Origin: Brachynemurus nebulosus
Taxonomy: Eukaryota; Arthropoda; Insecta; Neuroptera; Myrmeleontidae
Assembly (NCBI GenBank): GCA_035578155.1
Contig: JAPWDM010000013.1
Coordinates: 12,239,527-12,303,526, forward strand
Length of the DNA stretch: 64,000 nt
Direction of reading: 5' to 3'
Shown: one piece after another, positions 47,311 through 58,629 of the stretch
How the letters are laid out: every line of letters starts with the position of its first letter
Position numbering within the stretch: the stretch's first letter is position 1
Notes under the pieces: generated by a model
Seen by the model: only the letters and a program-made list of their open reading frames with translations
Database searches by the model: none
What the model was told of the DNA's origin: nothing
Position numbers and translations under genes: made by a program

Positions 47311-47750
47311 TAGTGATGAGCAAATGCAAGACCAAGACCAAGACTTGGCAGTCTTGGTCTTAGTCTTGTTCTTGCATTAAGAATCTTGATCTTGGTCTTG
47401 CTAGAGCAGTTTGAGTCTTGGTCTTGCAAAATGCAGTCTTGGTATTGGTCTTGGTCTTTGTCTTGGTATTGCTAAAGAATCTTGCACTTCCTTGAATTTT
47501 TTTATTAGCGAATTTTTTCCTTCTAAAGTCAGAATTTTCTCTGTTTACGGTATTAATTATACTTTTAAACTAATTAAATAATTTAGCATGAGTCTTGCTT
47601 TTTTCTCGCTATTGTCTTGTTCTTGCTCACTTGAGTCTTGGTATTGATCTTGCAGCCATATTTATAGTCTTAGTCTTGGTCTTGCTCTTAGTATACATAG
47701 TCTTGGTCTTGCAAAAAATGCAAGACCAAGACTAATTTTGCTCGTCACTA
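47311..47750 (+). mobile_element. AAGACC-rich hAT-type MITE B, copy 2
   Basis: 440 bp, from TAGTGATGAGCAAATGCAAG to its inverse ...TTGCTCGTCACTA. Flanks atcaggac (47303-47310) and atcagaac (47751-47758) agree at 7 of 8 positions. Both arms are arrays of AAGACC/GGTCTT words, giving long imperfect palindromes. Confidence 0.9.
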
Positions 47751-47758
47751 ATCAGAAC

Positions 47759-48641
47759 CGGAAATGCAAAAGCGTTGTTTTGCGGTTTTGGCTTTGATAC
47801 GGTGATCTGATTCGAATCCTAGGTAGAATCATGTTCACCGAATCTAAACCCGATTCTAGCCCTACAAGTTTTCAACTTGTGTAATTTCCGTCTTCATTTT
47901 TGCTCAAATTTGAATCGAAAATTCTGGTAATATTTGGTTGTTTCACTATGTATCTGTTATTTGTTATTATTGAGTTGATCTCTATCACTTGCGGAGTGAG
48001 ATACTTTTAGTTTCACCATCAATTCTATTTTTTTCCATAAAATACAAATTAAAAACCATCCCAATATATGTATCCCACGTACATTAGATTAGCCTATTTA
48101 ATCTCAATCGACATCTATAAAGTTGTTCCGTTAGATATTTCCCGCGTACCGCACCGCCAATTAAGTGAAAAAAATTTCCGTTCCATTATCCACAAAATCT
48201 TTAATTAAATGGATCACGTATTTAATTTTGACTGAAATGAATTAAGATTTCCACGATAACCATCTCCCCATACATACGCAAACACACTTATTCCCGCCAT
48301 CCAACGTGGTTGGCGTCGTGGCACTAAATAGGGTAAGTAGTACATAGATGTGACATCGGTAATTTATCTACCGTTCTAGCGTGTAGTTACTCTATATATA
48401 TACGATTGTGCTATCAGCTATCTACTAACGTTACATAAGGATATACTTAGTCCGGAACAAACATAAATGATATACCAAGGAAACGAGAGAAAAACATTTG
48501 TGTAATTTCTTTTTTCTTTTATTTTCCTAGTCGTGGTGGGAGTTGATGGAAAATATTAATTACCGTTATTTTTCTTGTATCAGAGTTTTCCAAAAAAAAT
48601 TGTCACGGAAATTTTTTTTCAATTTTTGAAAAATTATTTAA
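47759..48641. other. stretch without recognised gene
   Basis: Ordinary composition, no frame of note, no transposon ends until the TTAA at 48638. Confidence 0.4.
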
Positions 48642-48746
48642 GGGGTTATGTAGTTGTGTTGAGGAAAAATAGCAAAATTTCACAATTTTTACTGAAATTG
48701 AAATTTATGTGTTTTTAAGAGATTTTAAGTATAATTTTTTTTTTTT

Positions 48747-48960
48747 AAATATCGGAAGCATTGTGATCACATTTAAAATAAGAAAAAATGTTCCCCTCCA
48801 GAAATTTTCGCTCAGATTTTACGTTTTTACAATTGTTACACTGTCGAAAAAAGCCGTAGTTTTCCTGTAATCTAAATGATTCATATCTTAGCTTTAGAAA
48901 CCTCGGAGATCAAAGGAGCCGAGAGCGGTTATTTTTTACAAATTTCCAACTGTCATTAAA
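48747..48960 (+). repeat. dispersed repeat L, copy 1
   Basis: cggaagcattgtgatc, then gttcccctccagaaattttc and ttttacgt, parallel the series at 63683-63752. No coding. Confidence 0.45.
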
Positions 48961-49005
48961 GCCACGGAAATGAAAATTATTTTAAAAAAAAAGAAATATT
49001 TTTAT

Positions 49006-49466
49006 TACTCATGCGGGAAAAGTACTAACTTGGCGGACACATTTCTGTACGGAAAATAACTGTTTGCCCACTGTACTCTTCCCACATACTTTTTTGCGTG
49101 CGAAAAGTTTACTTTCAACACGCAAAATTTAATCAAAACACGCAAAGCCACCTCTTGATTTTTTATTTAATAAATATTTCATAATTATTTCTATAGAAAC
49201 CACCAACAAAGTAATTCAAACAATATTTAATTCAGAAAGAAAAAGACGAACACTTAAAAATATTGTTTTAAAAAGTAATAAAAATGTCAAAAATACTTAC
49301 AGAAAAAAGTATGTGAAATTCCCAATAAAAAATAATATATGCAACTCATGCGGGATTGTCGATTGCCCACTCAAGCGAATGAACGCCCTCACTACGTTCG
49401 TGCGCTCAACTTCGCTTTCGTGGCCAATCGACAATTTCCCGCACTTATTGCACAATATATACTATT
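49006..49466 (-). repeat. dispersed repeat K, copy 1
   Basis: Inverse of 56379-56870. Shared words: actcatgcgggattgtcgat, gcgctcaacttcgctttcgt, cccactgtactcttcccaca and gaaaccaccaacaaagtaat. A nested hairpin is formed by gcgggattgtcgattg and caatcgacaatttcccgc (49351-49440). Confidence 0.75.
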
Positions 49467-49582
49467 TCAGAATCCTCTTTTAAAACATACTTCACACGAT
49501 ATTTGAATTAAAACTTTCTTTTTAACCAAACTGGCCTCCCATTTTAATCTTAAAAAAAAATTTAGCTAATATTAAGCCAAAT

Positions 49583-49709
49583 TTCAAATTCCCACGTTAC
49601 ACATTTCTCCAGAAAGGCCACTGTGACAGACGGACGGACGGAGGGACAGACAGGAGAGTGATCTTATCATAAGGATTCTGTTTTTCCTTTTAAGGTACGG
49701 AAGCCTAAG
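49583..49709 (-). repeat. dispersed repeat J, copy 2
   Basis: The reverse complement carries taggcttccgtaccttaaaa, then tctgtccctccgtccgtccg, then tctgtcacag and tgtaacgtggga, in the order of the copy at 43766. Confidence 0.55.
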
Positions 49710-49752
49710 AAACGATGTCTCCGAAAAGAAATAAGTGCACATAACCCCTTAA

Positions 49753-52156
49753 TATCAATAATGTTTTAAAAAGATGTTACACAAAATCAGTTGGTGATAA
49801 TAATTCCTGTTCTCCAAAGTACTTTATCAAAAATTGCTGCGTGGTCCCCAATCAAAATTTCGGATTAAGTTGCATCCTACGAAAAAAATTATTACAGTTG
49901 AAAATCAGTTCCAGAAAAAAAAATGTATTTGTCAATACTTTTTTTATTGTATTCAAAAATTATGCTATTTCATATTTACAAAGACCAAACGATAATTTCA
50001 ATAATTTATTTCAAACAGCGTCTAACCGGAGACAGATAGTCGAAATAAATTAAACTTAGTTACACCAAAAAAAAAAAGTTGAACTTGTAGTTTATTGAGT
50101 TGATGGTAGCTCACATAATACTCTCAAAGTCTCAACCAACTCGACCAAACTTTCTATATAATTTATAGTCTTATTAATAATGGTCAACCGAATTGAATTT
50201 TGTGTTCACCATTCTCACTCTAAGCATAATCTAATGAATTATATTTATCTCACGAGCGAATGCCGTATTTTAGTACATGTATGTAGTAACTGACTCCGCC
50301 ATAAGTCCAAAGCTCTTACACGCAGACGATTGGTCATTCATATATATGTAACAGCTCTAGTTATTTATGAAGAAACCATAAACGAAAACTAAGCCATATG
50401 TTGATTATAATATGTATTTGTATGTACATCTAGATGCTACAGTGAAACCTCGTTAACCACCACATATAGTCTAAATATAATCGCTAAATATCATAATTTA
50501 GTCAGGTCCCTAAAAGGGGCGAAATTTTGGATCACTCTTTGTTTTGTACAAAAAAAAAAATTAATGTGTTATGATGTATTATTAAGTGGAGATTCGCTAA
50601 AAAATTTTTTTTTCATAATTATGTTCCTTAAGGTGTTAAATATTCTCCTAAAATTTAATTTAAAAAAAAAAATTGAAAATCAAATATAGTTATGGACATT
50701 TTAGTGCACTCACTTTACTATAATTCAATTTAAATAAAAATTTTTAAATGCTTTTTTCTCGAAAGTACGTTTTTCGGCTTGGTTCCTCATGTATCTCAAA
50801 AAGTATTTGAGATATCGACATAAATCAAAGTGCATATTATTCCACGATACCGTCATTTTGGCCGAAACTAGGATCTTTTGGTTCCGTAGTATATTTTCAA
50901 AATGGCAGCTGTTTATAGTCGAAAAAAAGCGGTGACTTTTGAAAATTTATTCTCTAAATGCGATTTCTCGTTGATTTTTTATTTTTTTTCTTAGATCCAA
51001 GTTAGTGCCATAACTGCATATATTCAGAAAATTCTTAATTTTTTGATTTTGGTTCACTGGGGATTTCTGAAGGCGAGGAACCATCAAGGTGGAAAAAGCT
51101 CGAAGTGTCCACTTTAAAGCCATTTATACTGAGGCTATGAATCTAAAGACACGTAGAAACAATGTTGTATATTTACTATTTAATAAAATATTTTTTTGAT
51201 TAAAAAAGAAAATAAAAAAGGTCGATTTTTGATGTTTTTGTGGCGAATTTCCCCTTAATGATTATAATAATCTTTGCGGGCGTCTAGACTGGTAGCACGA
51301 GATCTTTGTGTGGGCTTTCAGCTTCAAACTGATCTATTCGAAACTGAATTTACTGAGACCCAGTGTGTACCCTTGTCGTATCCCATTCGAAAATTTCGTA
51401 GAATCAAATCGAATTATCGAGGTTCTCGTGTACATTTCCTTTAAATCATACCAAATAAACGCAAGTAGGTATGTACATACAAAAGAAAAAAAAAAAAAAC
51501 AGATAAAAAAAATTACATACATCTTTGTCAAGGAACAAAAAAAGACATAATCATATCAAATAATAAACGTATCCTTTTCTACAACAATATATAATTTCAT
51601 TTAACGATTCCGCCTTCATTCTTCGTTCGTTCGCCGAAAAAGATAAAAACAAACAACCGTTCGTTCCACATGTAATATCCTTTCCGATTGTAATTTTTTC
51701 GCAACGAGCAAAGAAACGACGAGCCTTCGAAAATGAAACATGTTGTACCGTAGAGACGCGTAACTTTACCATAAATAATTTTCGATTCAAATTTGAATAA
51801 AATGAAGACGAAGTTAACATATGTTTATATGCAACAGTTTTAACGAAATTAGCCAGAAACTTAATGGTCAAAATTTTTAAAAAACGCGGTAATAGGTTAA
51901 GATGTCAACTAGATTTGTTATCTAAATTTGTACTCCAGTAGACTAACGAGGAGTCTACGTTAAAATGCTAATGTTTTTACGGTTTGCACTAGACATCTGT
52001 TGGTAATGTTAGGAACTGTTAAAGAAACTTAACTTTACCAAACCTATAGTAATCATTACTTAAACGAATTATTCGATAATGCGCCAATAAATATATGTGA
52101 CGATGATTTCCGAATACTTATGAGATTACATAATTTTTCATATGATACGCTTTATA
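49753..52156. other. AT-rich stretch
   Basis: Frames at 49841-50053, 51308-51550 and 51551-51871 have no recognised domain. The part 50760-51120 has repeat-like wording (cgtcattttggccgaaacta). Short matches to the flanks of the 15.2-kb foldback lie at 51803 and 51890. Confidence 0.4.
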
Positions 52157-52230
52157 CAGAGCCGGTTTTTTTATAAGAGCACTTGGGGTACATGCCCCGC
52201 GGTTCCCACAGAATAGGGTCCTCCACAAAA
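52157..52230 (+). mobile_element. hAT-like terminus, CAGAGCCGG type
   Basis: It starts CAGAGCCGGTTTTTTTATAA and continues with a GC-rich gtacatgccccgcggttcc, in the style of the CAGGGCCGG family at 1792 and 61783. No opposite end found; fragment. Confidence 0.4.
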
Positions 52231-53696
52231 TCGAATCTCAAAATTAAGGAATAAAATAGAAAGGATAAGAGCCTTTCCGCTCCACTCTTTTTTGTGGAAA
52301 AGTTTGCGGCTTTATAGCTTCTGAAATATCAGTTAAAGTACATTTTTTGAAAACAGCAATGTATCATATACCTAAACTGAAGAGAGTTAACTATTTAAAG
52401 AAATGGGTAACTTCAAAAATGTAAACTTTACCACATCGATGCAGCATCATGACCTTTCTGTACGTCTAATACTACATGATGCGATACTGATGCTCTCTTG
52501 AAATTTGATGCACATTAGACGTTTTTGAACGGGATATTGGCATCATTTAACCTCTGATTTGACTATAGATAATATAGCATGATTAGACTATAGATAATAC
52601 AGCAATACAGTCCTTGCATATATACTATCTTTGAACTTCAACTTGAAGTTACTCGAAATTGAAAAAATTGAAATTATTTGAATAAAAAATATTACATATT
52701 TTAAGTGTAAGATATATTCAGATAGTTTAAACAATTTTAATGAGAGGTAAATTCATCTTTTTCAACATTTAGTTTTTCGGAATTATTCCCATAACCATTA
52801 TGGTCATAGGACCATTGGCATCATGCTTTATTCACATTACCCGACTCTAGCCAGGACAGCCACCTATATTTTAAATGTAAGTTGCTGTGATATTACATTA
52901 TGCGCATGACACACATCACCAAATTTCTTGATGCATTGTTTTAACGCATCAAATGCAAAAATGAACTTTTGATTTTTCGTTCTGATGCGTCTGCTGCGTT
53001 TTTGAACTTTTGACTCTGCCTCATGCAAGCAGTGATGCATTTTTGAAGTTAGCCAATGCCAACTGATAATGTCAGAAAAATTTATAGAACGTAAATAGTT
53101 TGTTAGAAATAACTACGTCACTGAAAAAAAAAACTACTATAAATATTATTAGCTATGAAATTTTAATTTTTCTGTGGCATAATAAAATTGTATTCAGTAG
53201 GTAAAGTTGGGTGTGTTGACGGTACAATCACATTCACATGGTAGAATCAAGTAAAATGTAATAAAACCAAACATTTACTCGTTCAGTATGTAATTGGATT
53301 GTTTGTTTGGGTCGTGGAGCTGTTATTTTTGTATTGTTTGTTGTTGCTGCTATTGTTGTATTGACGTTGCGTTGTAGTCACTAGCAGTAGGTATCGTGTC
53401 AGCAGCCTATATAGCCCAGCGTAGGGGCAGGGGAGGGGGGCAACATTAGCAAAGTAAGTACATAAGTGAGAGTGAGCGATGAACGAGCAAATGGTCGAAC
53501 ACGGACGCGGACAGGCGAACCAACCGATGACCGTTTCCAAGGTTTTTTTTACAATTTCTTACCTGGTGCCTTGTTTTTTTTCCTTCCATTGTGCTTCATC
53601 ATCATCGTCATCATCATCCTAACTAATATTGCCGTCAATAATCCGTCAGATGTTTTGAAATTACATTATATTCGTATTCGTTTGTTCTATAAATTT
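52231..53696. other. stretch with GTT-rich patch, no assigned gene
   Basis: A GTTGTTGCTGC-type patch lies at 53339-53360 and a G-rich run (ggggcaggggagggggg) at 53424-53440. Frames 53283-53540 (minus) and 53466-53753 (plus) are motif-free. Confidence 0.4.
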
Positions 53697-53742
53697 TTAA
53701 GGGTTCCGAAGAAAAATTTGCGAACCCTTATAGAACCATCAC
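53697..53742 (+). repeat. dispersed repeat J, partial copy 3
   Basis: taagggttccgaagaaaaat followed by gaacccttatagaaccatca resembles the start of the J repeats (43766, 49583) but lacks the TCTGTCCG part. Confidence 0.4.
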
Positions 53743-54050
53743 ATTCTCATTAATCTTTATCTCTTCATCAAATTGATGATTTTAGTTTGAATTTTATTAA
53801 ATAAAACCTTCAGAAAATTATCTATCATTCTAACCACCAAGAAACCTTGATTTAATACGTATTCAACATGCACTTGATAATTTTTTTTATAAGGAGGTGT
53901 CTAGATATACTCCTTACCGATTTCGATAGAATTTCATATACCAATAGAGCATCATCATCCATATAAGGCCTTCCTCTAAGGCCCAATATTAAGGCCTTCC
54001 TCTCAAAACCTTCTAAGATATTTTCACTTAAAGTCAAACAGGATATAAAT

Positions 54051-54083
54051 CGACTAATCGATTAATTTTATTCGACATCAGTA
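54051..54083 (-). mobile_element. terminal fragment of hAT MITE family A
   Basis: cgactaatcgattaatttta followed by ttcgacatcagta is the end of a family A element. It lies 8 bp before the next full copy, so three ends are stacked here. Confidence 0.6.
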
Positions 54084-54091
54084 GTAGCGAG

Positions 54092-54570
54092 TAGTGATGT
54101 CGAATGATTAATCGATTAATTGGTTTAGTCGACTAATATTGTTTACATTTAGTCATATTTTAGCCGACTACTTTACCTTCGATTAAATGATTAAAATGAT
54201 TAATTTTTTTTAAAATGACTAAAAAACGACTAATAAAAAAATTTTTCTGTATTATTTGGTGGACTTCAAAAAATGGAAACTAAAAAATTATCTATCTGTA
54301 TGATTTTTCACTTTTGTGTGATTAATATATTGTGATATTTCATATCTTTCTTTTTCTTAAAAGAAAAATATTAAAAGTCCATAATTAAATTCAAAAGAAA
54401 ACCTCGGTTTTGAAAGAGTTGCATAGGTTACCTTATTCATGAATTGGACTAAAAATTTAGTTAATTAGTCGACTACTCTGTGCTCTATATTTCCGACTAA
54501 TGACTAGTTTTATCTAAAAAACAATTGTAGTCGATTAATCGATTAACTGCTTCTCGGTCCGACATCACTA
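54092..54570 (-). mobile_element. TAGTGATGTCG hAT MITE (family A), copy 2
   Basis: 479 bp with TAGTGATGTCG ends and the usual TAGTCGACTAA words. It abuts copy 3 with a single base between. No 8-bp duplication lies between the two copies, which suggests duplication of, or insertion as, a tandem pair. Confidence 0.85.
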
Positions 54571-54571
54571 G

Positions 54572-55050
54572 TAGTGATGTCGGATGATTAATCGATTAAT
54601 CGGTTTAGTCGACTAATTTTGTTTACTTTTAGTCACTTTTTAATCGACTATTTTACTGTCGTCTAAATGACTAAAATGCCTAAAAAATTTTTAAATGACT
54701 AAAAACAACTAATTTAATAATTTTTCTGCATTATTTATGAAATTCCAAAAAATGAAAACTAAAAATTATCTTTTTTTATGATTTTTTACTTTTATGTGAA
54801 TAATATATTGTAATACCTGTGTACCTAATTTTTATTCATTTATTTTTTTTTTTAAATAAAAGTCAGTAGTTAAATTTATAACGCTGTTTTTGAAAGTGTT
54901 ACAGAGATTACCCTATTCAGGAATTTGACTAAAAATTTAATCGATTAATCGACTATTCTATGCTCGATATTTTCGACTGATGACAAATTTTATAGAAAAA
55001 ACAACTTTAGTCGATTAATCGACTAACTGCATCTCGACTCGACATCACTA
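54572..55050 (-). mobile_element. TAGTGATGTCG hAT MITE (family A), copy 3
   Basis: 479 bp, same orientation as copy 2. The flank of the pair, gtagcgag (54084-54091), resembles gtagtgag (55058-55065) at 7 of 8 positions, with an extra atcacta before the right-hand repeat. The pair may thus have entered as one unit. Confidence 0.85.
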
Positions 55051-55065
55051 ATCACTAGTAGTGAG

Positions 55066-55145
55066 CTTGTAAATTGACAAGTGGTTAAGATTAATACGTA
55101 CGAGTAGTAATAAGGTTCCAGGTTCAAATCTCGGTAAGTTCATTA
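55066..55145 (+). pseudogene. tRNA-like (SINE-type) sequence
   Basis: 'acaagtggttaag' resembles the A-box arm of tRNA-Ser/Leu and 'ggttccaggttcaaatctcg' holds a B-box-like ggttcaaatc. A T-rich tail follows. The 3' wording (aggttccaggttc) is shared with 63490-63560, so these may be one tRNA-derived family. Confidence 0.4.
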
Positions 55146-56378
55146 ATTTTTTTTCTTTTTTGTTTACAAAAAATATTAATTTATTGATCCAACTGTCAAA
55201 CTTTTAATAATAGAATTTTTCCATCTTCCATTAATTTTTTTTTCTTTTATTTAGAATTACCAAAAATATTGTATGCAACACATGCAAAAAAAGGTTGTTA
55301 CAATAGTTAATTGACAGTTCAACATTTCATTATTTTTAGAATTTATTTATTACAATAAAAACACTTCAAGTGCTAGGAACTTTTGAATCATTTGTAGATA
55401 TTTACAGAAAAAGAACAATAATCAAAACAAAGCACAACAAGCTTTCATTCACAAAGAGATATAAATGCGAAAGCTCAATGATAGAACTTAATAAATATCG
55501 CCATCTTTATTGCACACTTAAATTTTTCTTATCATTAAACAAAGACATAATATAAATAATAATTAACAATATCATAATTAATATTCTCTTTTATCCTTTT
55601 TTCATTGTTGCTATAATAGTCAGGAAAAAAGTCAGTTCAAAGCCTGCTGACACTTTTCCATTCACTTTTGTTTCCTGCTGCGTCATATCCATTGTTGTAA
55701 CGATGTCAATTTCCTTTAATGGCACATTCGTATAATAGATACATACTCATTCAGAGGATACACTTTCTTTTTGATTGTAAAAAGGTGAAAAATTAATAGA
55801 ATTATTTCGTTAACACACTTTCAGTTTGAGTCTATTTTGAGTTCTGTAAGCAAATAAATGTTAAAACATTACATTACTTTGAAAAATTATTTCTGCCTTT
55901 ATTTTATTGGCTTAAATGATATATTAATATCCGTAGAATGATATTCAGAAAGAATTATGAATGTGAAAATATTTTGGAAATCATTTAGAGCCGGATTTTG
56001 AACCAGAGCCGCTGCGCTAAGCATATCAGCAGTTATACTTCCATAAATAACTCACAGATGGAGTTAATGATAGGTGTAAAACATAAAACAGTAAACGTAT
56101 TTTGAAACTTTATGAGTGTTTTTCTCGAAACCATGTTTTTTTAACGATGGGTAAGATAACTCTAGCAACTTTTCATCCGATTGACTTAAAATTTTACCTG
56201 TGTACACACGATTTTTGAAATTCGTTAACAAATTAATTTTCAAAAACAAATTTTGATGTATGAATAGAAGAAAAGTTGGAAATGTATGCATCTACAACTG
56301 TTTCGATTATGGGAATCAAACTTAGACCTCCAAATTTAAATATGTTCAATCATTTGGTTGAACAATAACCAAATCATA
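55146..56378. other. stretch without recognised gene
   Basis: A 61-codon frame at 55370-55555 is Lys/Tyr-rich without motif. At 55990-56025 the minus strand has ggttcaaaatccggc, faintly B-box-like, too weak to call. Nothing else. Confidence 0.4.
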
Positions 56379-56870
56379 GTATATTGTGCAATAAGTGCGG
56401 GAAATTGTCGATTGTCCACGAAAGCGAAGTTGAGCGCACGGACGTAGTGACTGCAGTCATTCGCTTGAGTGAGGCAATCGACAATCCCGCACGAGTTGCA
56501 CATACTATTTTTTATTACGAATTTCACATACTTTTTTCTATTATTATCACTATTTTTGACATTTTTATTACTTTTTAAAATAATATTTTTAAGTGTTCGT
56601 CTCTTTTTTCTGAATTAAATATCGTTTAAATTACTTTGTTGGTGGTTTCTATAGGAATAATTATGAACAATTTATTAAATGAAAAATTAAGAGGCAGCTT
56701 TGCGTGTTTTGATTAAATTTTCCATATTTTATTGTCAATTTGCGTGTGGAAAGTTACTTTCCACACGCAAAAAAGTATGCGGGAAGAGTACAGTGGGCAA
56801 ACAGCTATTTTGCGTACAGAAAGGTGTGCGCCAAGTTAGTACTTCTCTCGCATGAGTAATAAAAAATTAA
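56379..56870 (+). repeat. dispersed repeat K, copy 2
   Basis: About 490 bp, inverse of 49006-49466. It contains a nested hairpin (tgcgggaaattgtcgattg / caatcgacaatcccgca, about 56396-56493) and a perfect palindrome gcgtgtggaaagt-t-actttccacacgc at 56741-56767 that the other copy lacks. Overlapping short frames on both strands are by-products of the hairpin. Confidence 0.75.
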
Positions 56871-58175
56871 TTAACTTCGCGCAAAAATGTAGAAAAAATT
56901 TTGTCATTATCCACCTATAGAACTGAATTGCTTATTATAGAAAATGTGGCTAAAGTACACATATAAATAGAAAGAAAATGAAGGAAAATTACCCTAAAGC
57001 TGTTCAGATGTATTTTCTTTAATTTAGTCCCCTTTGTAACCACCCACAAGTTTTAACTTCCGTAACTTTGACAAAAATTAATTGCAAATATTCCTTTAGA
57101 CAATCTCATTACAACCCATGTATTTTTTTCCCGTCTTTTCTATGTTCTGTATTATAATTTCTTATTAAGACTCTTAACAACTGTTTCTCTAATAACGTTG
57201 GCAGATTAACAGCTTAATAAGTATGAGTACATGCCAGGCCAAAAAATTGTAGCCCTGATAATTTTAGTTCACCTACAGATCATTTTCAATGTTTCTGATA
57301 TTTTCAGATTTTTTAAGCGATACTTTTGAGGATAAGGATTGAATGCAGAATAATTATTAAACGATTTTCCGAAAAATATTTTTAAAAACTTGACAACGCA
57401 GTTGCAGGTTTTTTGTGTTTCGTTTTATTTCTAAAACCTGTCAAGGAAGAAGGACTGGAGTCAGTAATTGATATGGAATTGATATGTAAGCATTTACGAA
57501 TAATATCCAAAAAGGAATACAATGGAAAAGACCATTTCGTTCAAAATTTACAAAAATTCAAAGATTTTTAAGGAAAGTTAGTGCAACCTAAAAATTTTCA
57601 TGAATCATATTTTATACAATTTCCCAAAATTTTGCTCTTGAGTCCCCTCGAGAAGAAAAGTTTATATTTTAAGTCACCCTCAACCCACTGTGACATCATT
57701 TTGATAAAAAATCGACTGCCAACTGGAGGTAAGATAGAAATCCTACCTTATTGGAAAATTCCAAAAATTCTTCACTTTTCATACGGAAGATAAGACTTTT
57801 TGAAAAAGCACAAAAAATCAGAATTCTCCTAACTCACGTAACTTATGAAACAATTTTTTGCTTTTAAATAAGTCAAAATTTTGGAAAAAAACCAAAATTT
57901 TTCAGTTTTCCCAAAAAGTTAAAAATAGTGATTGCTTCAGAATCACTGACTAAAATGTGTTTTGCTTTTTTTAATTTCCCATACGTTCCCACTGGGCCCA
58001 GATCACTTTGAGGCCAGTTTCATTTCTCTAGCCCCCCCCCCCTGAAAATATTCATTAATATCGACGTCCACACGTACATACGTATAAAAAGATCCAGAAC
58101 AAAAGTCCAAACGAGTTCCTTAGACCTCAAAATGTCAAAATCCGGTAAAGACTATATATTATACCAAAATTGGTC
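56871..58175. other. AT-rich stretch with C13 run
   Basis: A 70-codon frame at 57581-57793 is motif-free. A run of about 13 C lies at 58031-58043. No transposon ends before 58176. Confidence 0.4.
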
Positions 58176-58621
58176 TAGTGATGAGCAAATGCAAGACCAA
58201 GACCAAGACTTGGCAGTCTTGATCTTGGTCTTGTTCTTGCGTTAAGAATCTTGGTCTTGGTCTTGCTAGAGCAGTTTGAGTCTTGGTCTTGGTCTTGCAA
58301 AATGCAGTCTTGGTCTTGGTTTTGGTCTTGGTATTGCTAAAGAATCTTGCACTTTCTTGCATTTTTTTATTAGCGATTTTTTTCCTTCTAAAATCAGAAT
58401 TTTCTCTCGTTACGGTATTAATTATACTTTTAAACTATTTAAATAATTTAGCAAGAGTCTTGCTTTTTTCTTGCCATTGTCTTGGTCTTGCTCACTTGAG
58501 TCTTGGTATTGGTCTTGCAGCCATACTTATAGTCTTGGTCTTGGTCTTGCTCTTGGTATACATAGTCTTGGTCTTGGTCTTGCAAAAAATGCAAGACCAA
58601 GACTAATTTTGCTCATCACTA
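58176..58621 (+). mobile_element. AAGACC-rich hAT-type MITE B, copy 3
   Basis: 446 bp, TAGTGATGAGCAAATGCAAG to ...TTTTGCTCATCACTA, with perfect 8-bp target duplications aattggtc (58168-58175 and 58622-58629). It is very close to the copy at 47311. Long frames of alternating Leu-Val or Lys-Thr on the two strands derive from the hexamer arms. Confidence 0.92.
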
Positions 58622-58629
58622 AATTGGTC

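Larger units (their letters stand above)
48642..49748. mobile_element. 1.1-kb TTAA-flanked mosaic with GGGGTTATGT ends
   Basis: GGGGTTATGT at 48642 is inverted at about 49739-49748 (ACATAACCCC), and TTAA flanks both (48638-48641, 49749-49752). Inside lie repeat L (48747-48960), repeat K (49006-49466) and repeat J (49583-49709), each with a relative elsewhere in the window. This is either one non-autonomous element whose parts have spread, or a host element invaded by three others. Only 10 bp of inverted end were matched by eye. Confidence 0.5.

Noticed and set aside
56005..56030. B-box-like ggttcaaaatcc on the minus strand
   Set aside because: No A-box at the right distance and no fold of tRNA size.
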